A stretch of DNA of 19,689 nucleotides. Source: Candidatus Cibiobacter qucibialis (GTDB taxonomy: Bacteria; Bacillota; Clostridia; Oscillospirales; Ruminococcaceae). Of the stretch, positions 13,587 through 19,689 are shown piece by piece (the stretch's first letter is position 1; every line of letters begins with the position of its first letter). The notes under the pieces are model-generated. The model made no database searches and had not been told where the DNA came from. It saw only the letters and a list, made by a program, of their open reading frames with translations. Where the stretch lies: contig SAUS01000049.1 of the NCBI GenBank assembly GCA_004000625.1, positions 1-19,689 of the forward strand, read 5' to 3'. The translations under genes and the position numbers were made by a program.

Positions 13587-13620
13587 CAATGAGCCGATGG
13601 AAGCTTCTGTTCGGCCATTG
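13587..13620 (+). promoter_or_regulatory. Leader hairpin before the regulator gene
   Basis: CAATG-A-GCCGA at 13587-13597 pairs with TCGGC-CATTG at 13611-13620, giving a 10-bp stem with one bulged A. The loop contains the self-complementary GAAGCTTC. It lies within the predicted leader and ends 36 nt before the start codon. No T-run follows, so it is not a terminator; it may be an mRNA control or stability element, or a DNA operator. Confidence 0.4.
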
Positions 13621-13656
13621 TCAATTTGCATATAAACATGAAGGAGAGGCAGTATT

Positions 13657-14742
13657 ATGGCAAACAGGGTATTCCAGAACGTGGTCTACCAGATGAAGGA
13701 CGCGATCGACCGCGTGGTAGGCGTGGTGGACGAAACGGGAGCCGTCATCGCCTGCTCCGAGCTGGGGCAGATCGGCGAAATGCGGGAAGGCTTTGCTGTT
13801 GCCCGCCTGACGGCCGGGGATGCCTTTGAAAAGGACGGTTATGCCTACCACCAGTTCTCCAACGCAAAACATAACGATTATGCTGTGTTTGTGGAAGGCA
13901 ACGATCCCACTGCTGCCCAGTTTGCTTCGCTGCTGTCCATCAGCCTGCAGAGCATCAAGCAGTACCACGATGAAAAGTTTGATAAAACCAATTTCATCAA
14001 GAATGTGGTGCTGGATAATATCCTGCCCGGTGATATTTACGCCAAAGCGCGGGAGTTGCACTTTGTTTCGGATGTGCAGCGCGTGGTTCTGTTGATCCGC
14101 GTTACCTCCGGCAATGATATTTCCGCTTATGATGTGGTCAGCAGCCTGTTCCCGGATAAACAGAAAGACTTTGTGTTCAACATCAGCGAAACAGATACCG
14201 TGCTGGTGAAAGAAATCCGCCCTGATAACAATACCCGCGATATGGAAAAGCTGGCAGCTTCCATTGTGGATACCCTGCAGGGCGAACATTATATCAAGGC
14301 AGTTGTCGGCATCGGCACCCCCATCAACAACATCAAGGATCTGGCCTCCTCCTTTAAGGAGGCGCAGATCGCCATGGAAGTTGGTAAGGTATTTGATACC
14401 GAAAAGCAGGTCATCAGCTATGATCACCTGGGCATTGCCCGCCTGATTTATCAGCTGCCTACCACCCTGTGCGAAGCATTCCTGCGCGAAGTATTCAAGC
14501 AGGACAGCATTGATTCGCTGGACTCTGAAACGCTGTTCACCATCCAGCGCTTTTTTGAGAACAACCTGAACGTTTCCGAAACCAGCCGCGGTCTGTTTGT
14601 GCACCGCAACACGCTGGTTTACCGCCTGGAAAAGATCAAGAAGCTGACCGGCCTGGATCTGCGCAAGTTTGACGATGCGATTGTGTTCAAGGTAGCCCTG
14701 ATGGTCAAAAAGTATCTTTCCTCTGACCCTGCCCGTTACTAA
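13657..14742 (+). CDS. PucR/CdaR-type transcriptional regulator
   Basis: This 361-residue protein ends in a PucR-type helix-turn-helix (about 300-352): 'NLNVSETSRGLFVHRNTLVYR' followed by 'LEKIKKLTGLDLRKFDDA'. The N-terminal part begins 'VVYQMKDAIDRVVGVVDETG', which resembles the sugar-diacid recognition domain of CdaR-like proteins. The middle (about 125-240) resembles the degenerate GGDEF-like region common in this group. Such proteins are usually one-component activators responding to small metabolites. AAGGAGAGG lies just upstream of the ATG. The gene has its own promoter and terminator and is monocistronic; its target and ligand are not evident from its neighbours. Confidence 0.85.
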   Translation: MANRVFQNVVYQMKDAIDRVVGVVDETGAVIACSELGQIGEMREGFAVARLTAGDAFEKDGYAYHQFSNAKHNDYAVFVEGNDPTAAQFASLLSISLQSIKQYHDEKFDKTNFIKNVVLDNILPGDIYAKARELHFVSDVQRVVLLIRVTSGNDISAYDVVSSLFPDKQKDFVFNISETDTVLVKEIRPDNNTRDMEKLAASIVDTLQGEHYIKAVVGIGTPINNIKDLASSFKEAQIAMEVGKVFDTEKQVISYDHLGIARLIYQLPTTLCEAFLREVFKQDSIDSLDSETLFTIQRFFENNLNVSETSRGLFVHRNTLVYRLEKIKKLTGLDLRKFDDAIVFKVALMVKKYLSSDPARY

Positions 14743-14764
14743 AATATCCTATAAGCGCTTTTTC

Positions 14765-14795
14765 CGCGCCCCCCTACTTGGTGGGCGCGTTTTTT
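14765..14795 (+). terminator. Terminator after the PucR/CdaR-type gene
   Basis: CGCGCCC at 14765-14771 pairs with GGGCGCG at 14783-14789, followed by six T residues. It lies 22 nt after the stop codon. Confidence 0.9.
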
Positions 14796-15040
14796 GTTGC
14801 AGGTTTGCTGGAAGAGAAGATGAGCGGATAAGTGGAATGCAGGAAAACAAAACGGATGGATGAAGAAAAATAGGAGAGGGGAGAACGGAAAAAGGAGCGG
14901 ATGAATAAGTATAAAGGCAAGTCTATAGCCATACACAGCCCGCACAGGTCGTAAAATTTACAAAGTTTCCACAAATTGCCCAAAGACACAAAATTGACGA
15001 AAATGCGATATATTCCACAAGGCACCCGCTGCACGGAATC

Positions 15041-15069
15041 TTGACGGGGCGGGCTTCCTATGGTACATT
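15041..15069 (+). promoter_or_regulatory. Candidate promoter of the ftsEX operon
   Basis: TTGACG at 15041-15046, an exact 17-bp spacer and TACATT at 15064-15069 predict a start near 15076, about 80 nt before the ftsE ATG. The -10 forms the left arm of a palindrome. Confidence 0.55.
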
Positions 15070-15079
15070 ATTAAATGTA
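15064..15079. promoter_or_regulatory. Palindrome over the ftsE -10 and start point
   Basis: TACATT-ATTA-AATGTA is a perfect inverted repeat with 6-bp arms, covering the predicted -10 and start site. A second, wider inverted repeat overlaps it: ATGGTACATTA (15060-15070) with TAGTGTACCAT (15098-15108), 11 bp with one G-T pair. Position suggests a repressor site; no regulator is identified. Confidence 0.4.
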
Positions 15080-15157
15080 TCGTTTTGCCCTGGGGTGTAG
15101 TGTACCATTTTGCACGCCATGGCCGGGAAGTGCTGTATTGCTTTAGGAGCGCCATTC

Positions 15158-15916
15158 ATGATCGATTTTGAACATGTTACCAAAGTATATGAAACCCAAA
15201 ATGATGAAAATGTGGCGTTGGAAGATATCAACATCCACATTGATGAAGGGGAATTCGTTTTTATCCTGGGCCATTCCGGCGCGGGCAAATCCACATTCCT
15301 CAAACTGATCCAGATGGAAGAAAAGCCCACCGAGGGCAAAATTTATATCAACGATCAGGACCTGACCAACATCAAGCGCCGCAAGGTGCCTTATCTGCGC
15401 CGCCAGATGGGCGCGGTGTTCCAGGACTTCCGCCTGATCCCCACCATGACGGTGTACGAGAACGTGGCTTTTGCCATGCGCGTGACCAACATCAATAACA
15501 AAACCATCAAGAACCGTGTACCGTTCGCCCTCAGCCTGGTTGGCCTGGAGGATAAGATGGACCGCCTGCCGGATGAGCTTTCCGGCGGCGAGCAGCAGCG
15601 TGTTGCCGTGGCCCGCGCCCTGGCCCATGGCCCTAAGCTGATCATTGCGGACGAGCCTACCGGCAACATTGACCCCGAAATGAGCATGGATATCATGCAG
15701 CTGTTCGAGGCCATCAATAAAGTGCATATCACCGTTGTGGTTGTTACCCATGAGCATGAGCTGGTGCACAAGCTGGCCGCCAAGTATAACAACCGAATCA
15801 TCACGCTGGCCAACGGGCATGTGGCATCTGATACCGCCCACCCCGAAGTGGCGCAGGAGTACGAAGAATGGCTTGCTGCCCGCCAGAACGATGATGAATA
15901 CGAGTATGAGGATTAA
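15158..15916 (+). CDS. ftsE: Cell-division ABC ATPase FtsE
   Basis: FtsE is the cytoplasmic ATPase of the FtsEX complex, which couples ATP hydrolysis to activation of cell-wall hydrolases outside the membrane. At 252 residues it is slightly longer than the usual 220-230, because of an acidic C-terminal tail (DDEYEYED). Motifs are intact: Walker A GHSGAGKST at 38-46, signature LSGGEQQR at 141-148, Walker B LIIADEP at 161-167, and switch His198. Near the start, MIDFEHVTKVYE is typical of FtsE. AGGAG lies eight bases before the ATG at 15158. The ftsX gene begins 13 bp after the stop. Confidence 0.96.
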   Translation: MIDFEHVTKVYETQNDENVALEDINIHIDEGEFVFILGHSGAGKSTFLKLIQMEEKPTEGKIYINDQDLTNIKRRKVPYLRRQMGAVFQDFRLIPTMTVYENVAFAMRVTNINNKTIKNRVPFALSLVGLEDKMDRLPDELSGGEQQRVAVARALAHGPKLIIADEPTGNIDPEMSMDIMQLFEAINKVHITVVVVTHEHELVHKLAAKYNNRIITLANGHVASDTAHPEVAQEYEEWLAARQNDDEYEYED

Positions 15917-15929
15917 GGAGGGGTAGACC

Positions 15930-16826
15930 ATGCGTTTTTCCAGTTTTACCTACCTCGTGGGGCAGGGCCTGCATAACCTCAAGGCAAACAAAATGATGAC
16001 GCTTGCCTCTATGGGCGTGTTGATCGTCTGTATGATTTTGGTTGGCGCAGCATTTTTGTTCGGCGCTAATATTGATTCCATGGTGGCCTATATCGGTGAG
16101 CAGAACGAAACGGTTGCGTTCATCAATGATGACGCTGATACCGCCGCCGTGGAGGAAGCCATCCGCAGCATTCCGCATGTGGCCGGGGTGGAGTTCATCT
16201 CCAAAGACCAGATGCTGGACGAGTACAGCCAGCGCCTGGAAGGCTACACCAACCTGAAAGAGATGTTCCAGAACGATAACCCGCTGCTGGCCAACTATGT
16301 GGTGCGTGCCGATGACCCGGCCAACATCTCCAGCGTGGCCGCAGCATTACAGAATGTGGACGGCGTGCGCGCGGTCAACTCGCCGCAGGCCATGTCAGAT
16401 CTGTTTGTTTCGCTGCAAAAGGCGGTTACTTATGTCTGCTATGGCCTGGTCATCGTGCTGGCCATCGTCAGCGTGGTGGTCATCAGCAACACCATCAAAA
16501 TTACCGTGTTCAACCGCCGCAAGGAGATTGGCATTATGAAGCTGGTTGGTGCAACCAACGGCTTTATCCGGTTCCCGTTCTTTGTGGAAGGTGTTACCTC
16601 CGGCCTGATCTCCGCGCTGATCGCTTCCGCCATTGTGTGCGGCGGATACTATGCCGTGTATGAATGGTACGGCAAGAACCCCACCAACCTGACGACAATG
16701 TTTGGCGGCACACTGTTGCCGCTGCAGGACCTGTGGTATTATGTTGTGCTGGGCTTTATGCTGTTTGGCTTTGTGCTGTGCGGCATTGGCACTGCAACCA
16801 GCATCCGCAAACATCTGCAGGTCTGA
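15930..16826 (+). CDS. ftsX: Cell-division protein FtsX
   Basis: FtsX is the membrane partner of FtsE. The 298-residue protein shows the family layout. A short cytoplasmic N-terminus leads into a first helix ('MGVLIVCMILVGAAFLFG', about 30-48), then an extracellular domain to about 165. Three further helices follow ('CYGLVIVLAIVSVVVIS', 'GLISALIASAIVCGGYY', 'VVLGFMLFGFVLCGIG'). The cytoplasmic segment NRRKEIGIMKLVGATNGFIR is the conserved FtsX signature. AAGGAGG precedes the ATG. The extracellular domain would contact the coiled-coil hydrolase encoded 79 bp downstream. Confidence 0.96.
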   Translation: MRFSSFTYLVGQGLHNLKANKMMTLASMGVLIVCMILVGAAFLFGANIDSMVAYIGEQNETVAFINDDADTAAVEEAIRSIPHVAGVEFISKDQMLDEYSQRLEGYTNLKEMFQNDNPLLANYVVRADDPANISSVAAALQNVDGVRAVNSPQAMSDLFVSLQKAVTYVCYGLVIVLAIVSVVVISNTIKITVFNRRKEIGIMKLVGATNGFIRFPFFVEGVTSGLISALIASAIVCGGYYAVYEWYGKNPTNLTTMFGGTLLPLQDLWYYVVLGFMLFGFVLCGIGTATSIRKHLQV

Positions 16827-16905
16827 GCACCCGGCGCTTGCCTTGAGCTTTTTGAACCGCCAAAACCCGTTTTACCCGCATCCCACCAAAGGGGGAAAGT
16901 TGAAA

Positions 16906-18138
16906 ATGTCCATTGCCATCCGCCGCAATGTGCGGCGCGCAGGGGCTGCGCTGATGGCTGCCGTGGTTGCCGCGGCGCTGTGCCTGAATGCTGCCATGCC
17001 GGCCCATGCCGATGATAAGCAAAAAGAGTTGGAAAACAAAAAGAACGAGCTGCAGTCGGAACTGGACCAGATCCGCCAGCAGCTGAAAGACGTTGCCAGC
17101 GATAAAGCCGAAGCCGAGCAGCAAAAACAGCTGCTTGTGCAGGAGAAAAACACCATCAAGGGCCAGATCGATGCGCTGAATGACCAAATTGATGATATCA
17201 GCGCACAGATCGTGGAAAAAGAACAGCAGATCACCGATAAGCAGGCTGAAATTGACCAGAAGCAGGCAGAATACGATGACCGCTGGGCAAAATATAAAGA
17301 GCAGGTCGTCAGTATGCAGATGCTGGACCAGGGCGGCGGTATTGCGCTGCTTTCCACGGCGGAAAACATTTATCAGCTGCTGACCTTTGACCAGGTGCTG
17401 CAGGATATTTCGGATGCCAACACCCAGGCCTGCGAGGATCTGGAACAGCAGGGCATTGAGCTGACCAACGAGCGCACCCAGCTGGAAGAAGCGAAGGCAT
17501 CGCTGGAAGCGGACGAAGAAGAGCTGCAGAACCAGAAAAGCCAGCTGGACAGCAAAACCCAGGAGCTGGCCAGCAACATTCAGGCCCAGGATGCCAGCAT
17601 CTCCGCCGCCGCAGCGCAGGAGCAGGCTCTGGAAGAAGCCAAGAGTGATAAACAGGCAGAGTTCGATAAGGCTGCTGATGAATATGACGCTTACCTGAAA
17701 TCTCTGATTGCCCAGACCCAAAGGAACTACGCCAATGCGCCCATCAGCTGCTCGCTGAACTTTATCTGCCCGCTGCCGAGCTATAAGTATATCTCCTGCC
17801 AGTATGGCAGCGGCGGCCACAAGGGCGTTGACTTTGCCGCGCCCGGCGGCACCAACATCCGCGCTGTGGCAAGCGGCGTTGTCACCGTGTCCGGCTGGCA
17901 CTACAGCTATGGCAACTATGTCATGATTTACCACGGCACCGACGACCAGGGCAACACCTATGCTACCCTGTACGCCCACATGAACAGCACCCCACCGGTC
18001 AGTGTGGGCCAGAGCGTTTCGCAGGGGGATGTCATCGGCCATGTTGGCACCACCGGCAACTCCACCGGCAACCACCTGCACCTGGAACTGCGTGTGAACG
18101 GTGCGCGCACCAACCCGCTGAACTATGTTCCGCACTAA
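16906..18138 (+). CDS. Secreted coiled-coil M23 (LytM) peptidase, probable FtsEX effector
   Basis: This 410-residue exported protein has a signal peptide ending near AHA-D (about residue 36), a long charged coiled coil rich in Gln, Glu and Lys (about 37-275), and a C-terminal M23 domain (about 290-405). The zinc and catalytic residues look complete: His305 and Asp309 in HKGVD, His358 in YAHM, and His390 and His392 in HLHLE. It is therefore probably an active peptidoglycan endopeptidase rather than a degenerate EnvC-type activator. The coiled coil is the usual docking part for FtsX. The ATG at 16906 is chosen because it gives a clean signal peptide and follows AAAGGGGG; longer in-frame starts run back into ftsX. 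Confidence 0.92.
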   Translation: MSIAIRRNVRRAGAALMAAVVAAALCLNAAMPAHADDKQKELENKKNELQSELDQIRQQLKDVASDKAEAEQQKQLLVQEKNTIKGQIDALNDQIDDISAQIVEKEQQITDKQAEIDQKQAEYDDRWAKYKEQVVSMQMLDQGGGIALLSTAENIYQLLTFDQVLQDISDANTQACEDLEQQGIELTNERTQLEEAKASLEADEEELQNQKSQLDSKTQELASNIQAQDASISAAAAQEQALEEAKSDKQAEFDKAADEYDAYLKSLIAQTQRNYANAPISCSLNFICPLPSYKYISCQYGSGGHKGVDFAAPGGTNIRAVASGVVTVSGWHYSYGNYVMIYHGTDDQGNTYATLYAHMNSTPPVSVGQSVSQGDVIGHVGTTGNSTGNHLHLELRVNGARTNPLNYVPH

Positions 18139-18151
18139 TGTTATGGTGTAG

Positions 18152-18184
18152 CTGAAAAAGCGCCAGCCGACACTTTATTTTCAG
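18152..18184 (+). other. Intercistronic inverted repeat
   Basis: CTGAAAA at 18152-18158 pairs with TTTTCAG at 18178-18184, extendable by a G-T and an A-T pair. It lies 13 nt after the M23 gene stop. The AU-rich stem is weak and no T-run follows, so it is more likely an mRNA processing or stability element than a terminator. Confidence 0.3.
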
Positions 18185-18224
18185 TTATGCCTTAGGCCTG
18201 ACAGCCTGAAGGAGATCAATTTCG

Positions 18225-18329
18225 ATGAACCAGCAAAAGCATAAGCTTGTTGTGCGCATTGTCTGCCTGGTGATCGCCGTCTTGATGGTGGCAAGCCTTG
18301 CCGCAACGGCGTTTATGGCACTGCTTTGA
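18225..18329 (+). CDS. 34-residue single-pass membrane peptide
   Basis: A short frame encodes a basic start (MNQQKHKLVVR), one hydrophobic helix (about 12-34, rich in Val, Ala and Leu) and no C-terminal domain. AAGGAG lies ten bases before the ATG, a better site than that of the neighbouring S41 gene. It sits between the M23 peptidase and the S41 protein on the same strand, 86 bp after one and 46 bp before the other, so it is probably cotranscribed with both. I recognise no family. It may be a small membrane partner of FtsEX or of the S41 protein, or a short leader peptide that couples translation. The strong ribosome binding site and helix make it credible. Confidence 0.65.
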   Translation: MNQQKHKLVVRIVCLVIAVLMVASLAATAFMALL

Positions 18330-18375
18330 TCCGGCAGCAACGCACAACTTTTACGCAAGGGAGCACATTTTCGCT

Positions 18376-19590
18376 ATGAGCAAAAAAGTCAGTCTTGGTG
18401 TGGCCGCAACCGTCACGCTGATTGCAATGGCCGTGACCTTTTCCATGACCATGACCGTATCTATGAACATGTTCAACAATACGGTTTCCAGTGTTAAAAA
18501 CAAGGAGCGTATGTATAACAAGCTGTCCGAAGTGGACCGCTATGTGCGCGCCAATGAGTACTTTGATATCAACGATGATACGCTGAACGATACCATTGCA
18601 TCCGGCTATATGCTGGGCATCAGCGACCGGTACGCCCGCTATTATTCCGCCAAGGCCTACAGTGAAAGAGTCGGTCTTGCCAATGGCCGCCTGATGGGCA
18701 TTGGCGCTGCCGTTGTCAAGGATCCGTCCTCCGGCTATGCGCGCATCATCCGTGTGTATGATAACACCCCCGCTACCAATGTTGGTCTGGAAGTCGGCGG
18801 CTTTATCACCGCTATCGGCGATACCAGCACCCGCAGCATGAGCGATACCGCCGCCATGACCTCCGCCCTGTTGGGGGAGGAAGGCAGCACCGTCAACATC
18901 AAATACCTGACCCCCCTGCGGGAAGAGCAGAGCTTTGAAATTGCCCACGCCAACTATACCACCCCCAGCATCAGCACGGTGCGCCTGATGGATAACGGCG
19001 TTGGCTACCTGCGCATTGATTCCTTTACCTCAGGCACGGCGGTGGAATTCCGCAATGCTGTCAACAGCCTGACCAACCAGGGGGCTACCTCGCTGATTTT
19101 TGACCTGCGCGATAACAGCGGCGAAAACCTGAACGCTGCCCTTGTTGCCACAGATTACTGCGTGCCCTCCGGTCTGATTGCCCAGAGCCAGGATAAGGGC
19201 GGCAATGTGACAGACCTGCGTATGTCTGACGAAAACGAGATCACCCTGCCCATGGTCTGCCTGGTCAACGGCAGCACGGCATCCGGTGCGGAGCTGTTTG
19301 CTAACGCTCTGCGTAAAATGGCCGGGGCCACCATCGTGGGCAGCACCACGGCGGGCAAAGGTGTTCTGCTCAGCGACCCACAGAGCCTTTCGGACGGCAG
19401 CGCGGTGGTAATCACCGTGGGCATTCTGCTGGATAACGAGGGCAAAAACTGGAACGGCACCGGCCTGACCCCGGATGTGGACGCCAGCCTGACCAACGAT
19501 GAACAGAGCAGCTATTACGACTTTACTGTCGATAACGACCCCCAGATCACCAAGGCTATCAATGCCATTTCCGGCGCCAATGGCCAGTAA
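18376..19590 (+). CDS. S41 family (C-terminal processing peptidase-like) protein
   Basis: This 404-residue protein has an N-terminal membrane anchor (about 5-30), a helical segment, a PDZ domain (about 107-190, 'GIGAAVVKDPSSG' and 'GLEVGGFITAIGDT') and an S41 protease domain. Members cut proteins at hydrophobic C-termini and often accompany wall hydrolases in Firmicutes. Nucleophile Ser303 lies in NGSTASGAE and the general base Lys328 in TTAGKG. Their spacing of 25 matches B. subtilis CtpB (Ser309, Lys334). The third residue, Gln four places after the Lys in CtpB, is Leu332 here, and the usual DLRxNxGG strand reads DLRDNSGEN. Activity is therefore uncertain. The start at 18376 gives the anchor at the N-terminus. 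Confidence 0.88.
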   Translation: MSKKVSLGVAATVTLIAMAVTFSMTMTVSMNMFNNTVSSVKNKERMYNKLSEVDRYVRANEYFDINDDTLNDTIASGYMLGISDRYARYYSAKAYSERVGLANGRLMGIGAAVVKDPSSGYARIIRVYDNTPATNVGLEVGGFITAIGDTSTRSMSDTAAMTSALLGEEGSTVNIKYLTPLREEQSFEIAHANYTTPSISTVRLMDNGVGYLRIDSFTSGTAVEFRNAVNSLTNQGATSLIFDLRDNSGENLNAALVATDYCVPSGLIAQSQDKGGNVTDLRMSDENEITLPMVCLVNGSTASGAELFANALRKMAGATIVGSTTAGKGVLLSDPQSLSDGSAVVITVGILLDNEGKNWNGTGLTPDVDASLTNDEQSSYYDFTVDNDPQITKAINAISGANGQ

Positions 19591-19626
19591 GCGGGCAGGG
19601 GAGACCCAGCCTGAGATATACCCTAA

Positions 19627-19689
19627 GGCAACACCGCACAATTCCCGCCTTGCGGCTTAAGCACCGCTCCGGCAGCTGCGGCACGGCAT
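19627..19689 (+). repeat. MITE-like repeat, copy E (cut by window end)
   Basis: The first 63 bases of the element are present and match copy C except for one base (GGCAGCTGCGG instead of GGCGGCTGCGG). It starts 36 bp after the S41 gene stop, in the same orientation as copies C and D. Confidence 0.88.

Larger units (their letters stand above)
14796..15157. other. Intergenic region upstream of ftsE
   Basis: The first part (14796-14900) is purine-rich on the plus strand, with several GGAG words but no credible reading frame. The middle (14940-15030) is AT-rich. The end carries the candidate ftsE promoter and two overlapping inverted repeats, then a leader of about 80 nt. Confidence 0.6.

Noticed and set aside
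14901..14960. 15-codon frame (MNKYKGK...) after AAAGGAG upstream of ftsE
   Set aside because: The ribosome binding site is only three bases from the ATG and the frame is very short, in a purine-rich stretch where GGAG words are common.

Overview
The window looks like the chromosome of a moderately high-GC gut Clostridia, most likely an Oscillospiraceae relative of Faecalibacterium, Gemmiger or Subdoligranulum. This placement rests on the gene content (a Firmicutes-type ftsE-ftsX-M23-S41 cluster, glmS, a FlaA1/CapD-type dehydratase), strong AGGAGG ribosome binding sites, AT-rich spacers between GC-rich genes, and many short palindromic intergenic repeats. It is inference; there is no rRNA or tRNA here to confirm it.

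Layout. 1-493 holds repeat copy A and other small palindromes. 494-1066 (-) is a flavin reductase-like protein. 1192-2373 (-) is a two-gene unit: a Crp/Fnr-family regulator and an unrecognised protein. Divergent from it, 2584-4968 (+) is a tightly overlapping lipoprotein-permease-ATPase ABC importer of the nitrate/sulfonate/taurine class. The two units share a compact region with back-to-back promoters, a palindrome and a terminator-like hairpin. 5099-7363 (-) is a DUF1538 membrane protein followed by a protein with two PII-like domains. 7364-8272 has no confident gene but contains a strong promoter-terminator pair (a candidate small RNA) and repeat copy C. 8273-10114 (+) is glmS. 10697-13412 (+) is a UDP-sugar 4,6-dehydratase-like protein and a phosphoglycosyl transferase. 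13657-14742 (+) is a PucR/CdaR-type regulator. 15158-19590 (+) is a cell-wall division and remodelling cluster: ftsE, ftsX, a secreted coiled-coil M23 peptidase, a 34-residue membrane peptide and an S41 protease-like protein.

How the parts fit. GlmS makes glucosamine-6-phosphate, the precursor of UDP-GlcNAc. The next two genes encode enzymes that could modify UDP-GlcNAc and load the product onto undecaprenyl phosphate, so glmS to 13412 reads as an envelope-glycan segment. FtsEX probably controls the M23 hydrolase across the membrane. The DUF1538/PII-like pair looks like a membrane transporter with a dedicated soluble regulator; each partner is internally duplicated.

The recurring non-coding feature is a hairpin-forming MITE-like repeat found five times (copies A-E), always between genes. 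Full copies are 172 bp with imperfect terminal inverted repeats. One copy carries about 112 bp extra at the hairpin tip, one is collapsed to a perfect 27-bp inverted repeat, and one runs off the window end. The best candidates for undescribed biology are the duplicated DUF1538/PII-like module, this repeat family, the Crp/Fnr control region, the candidate small RNA, and the S41 protein that lacks the usual third catalytic residue.
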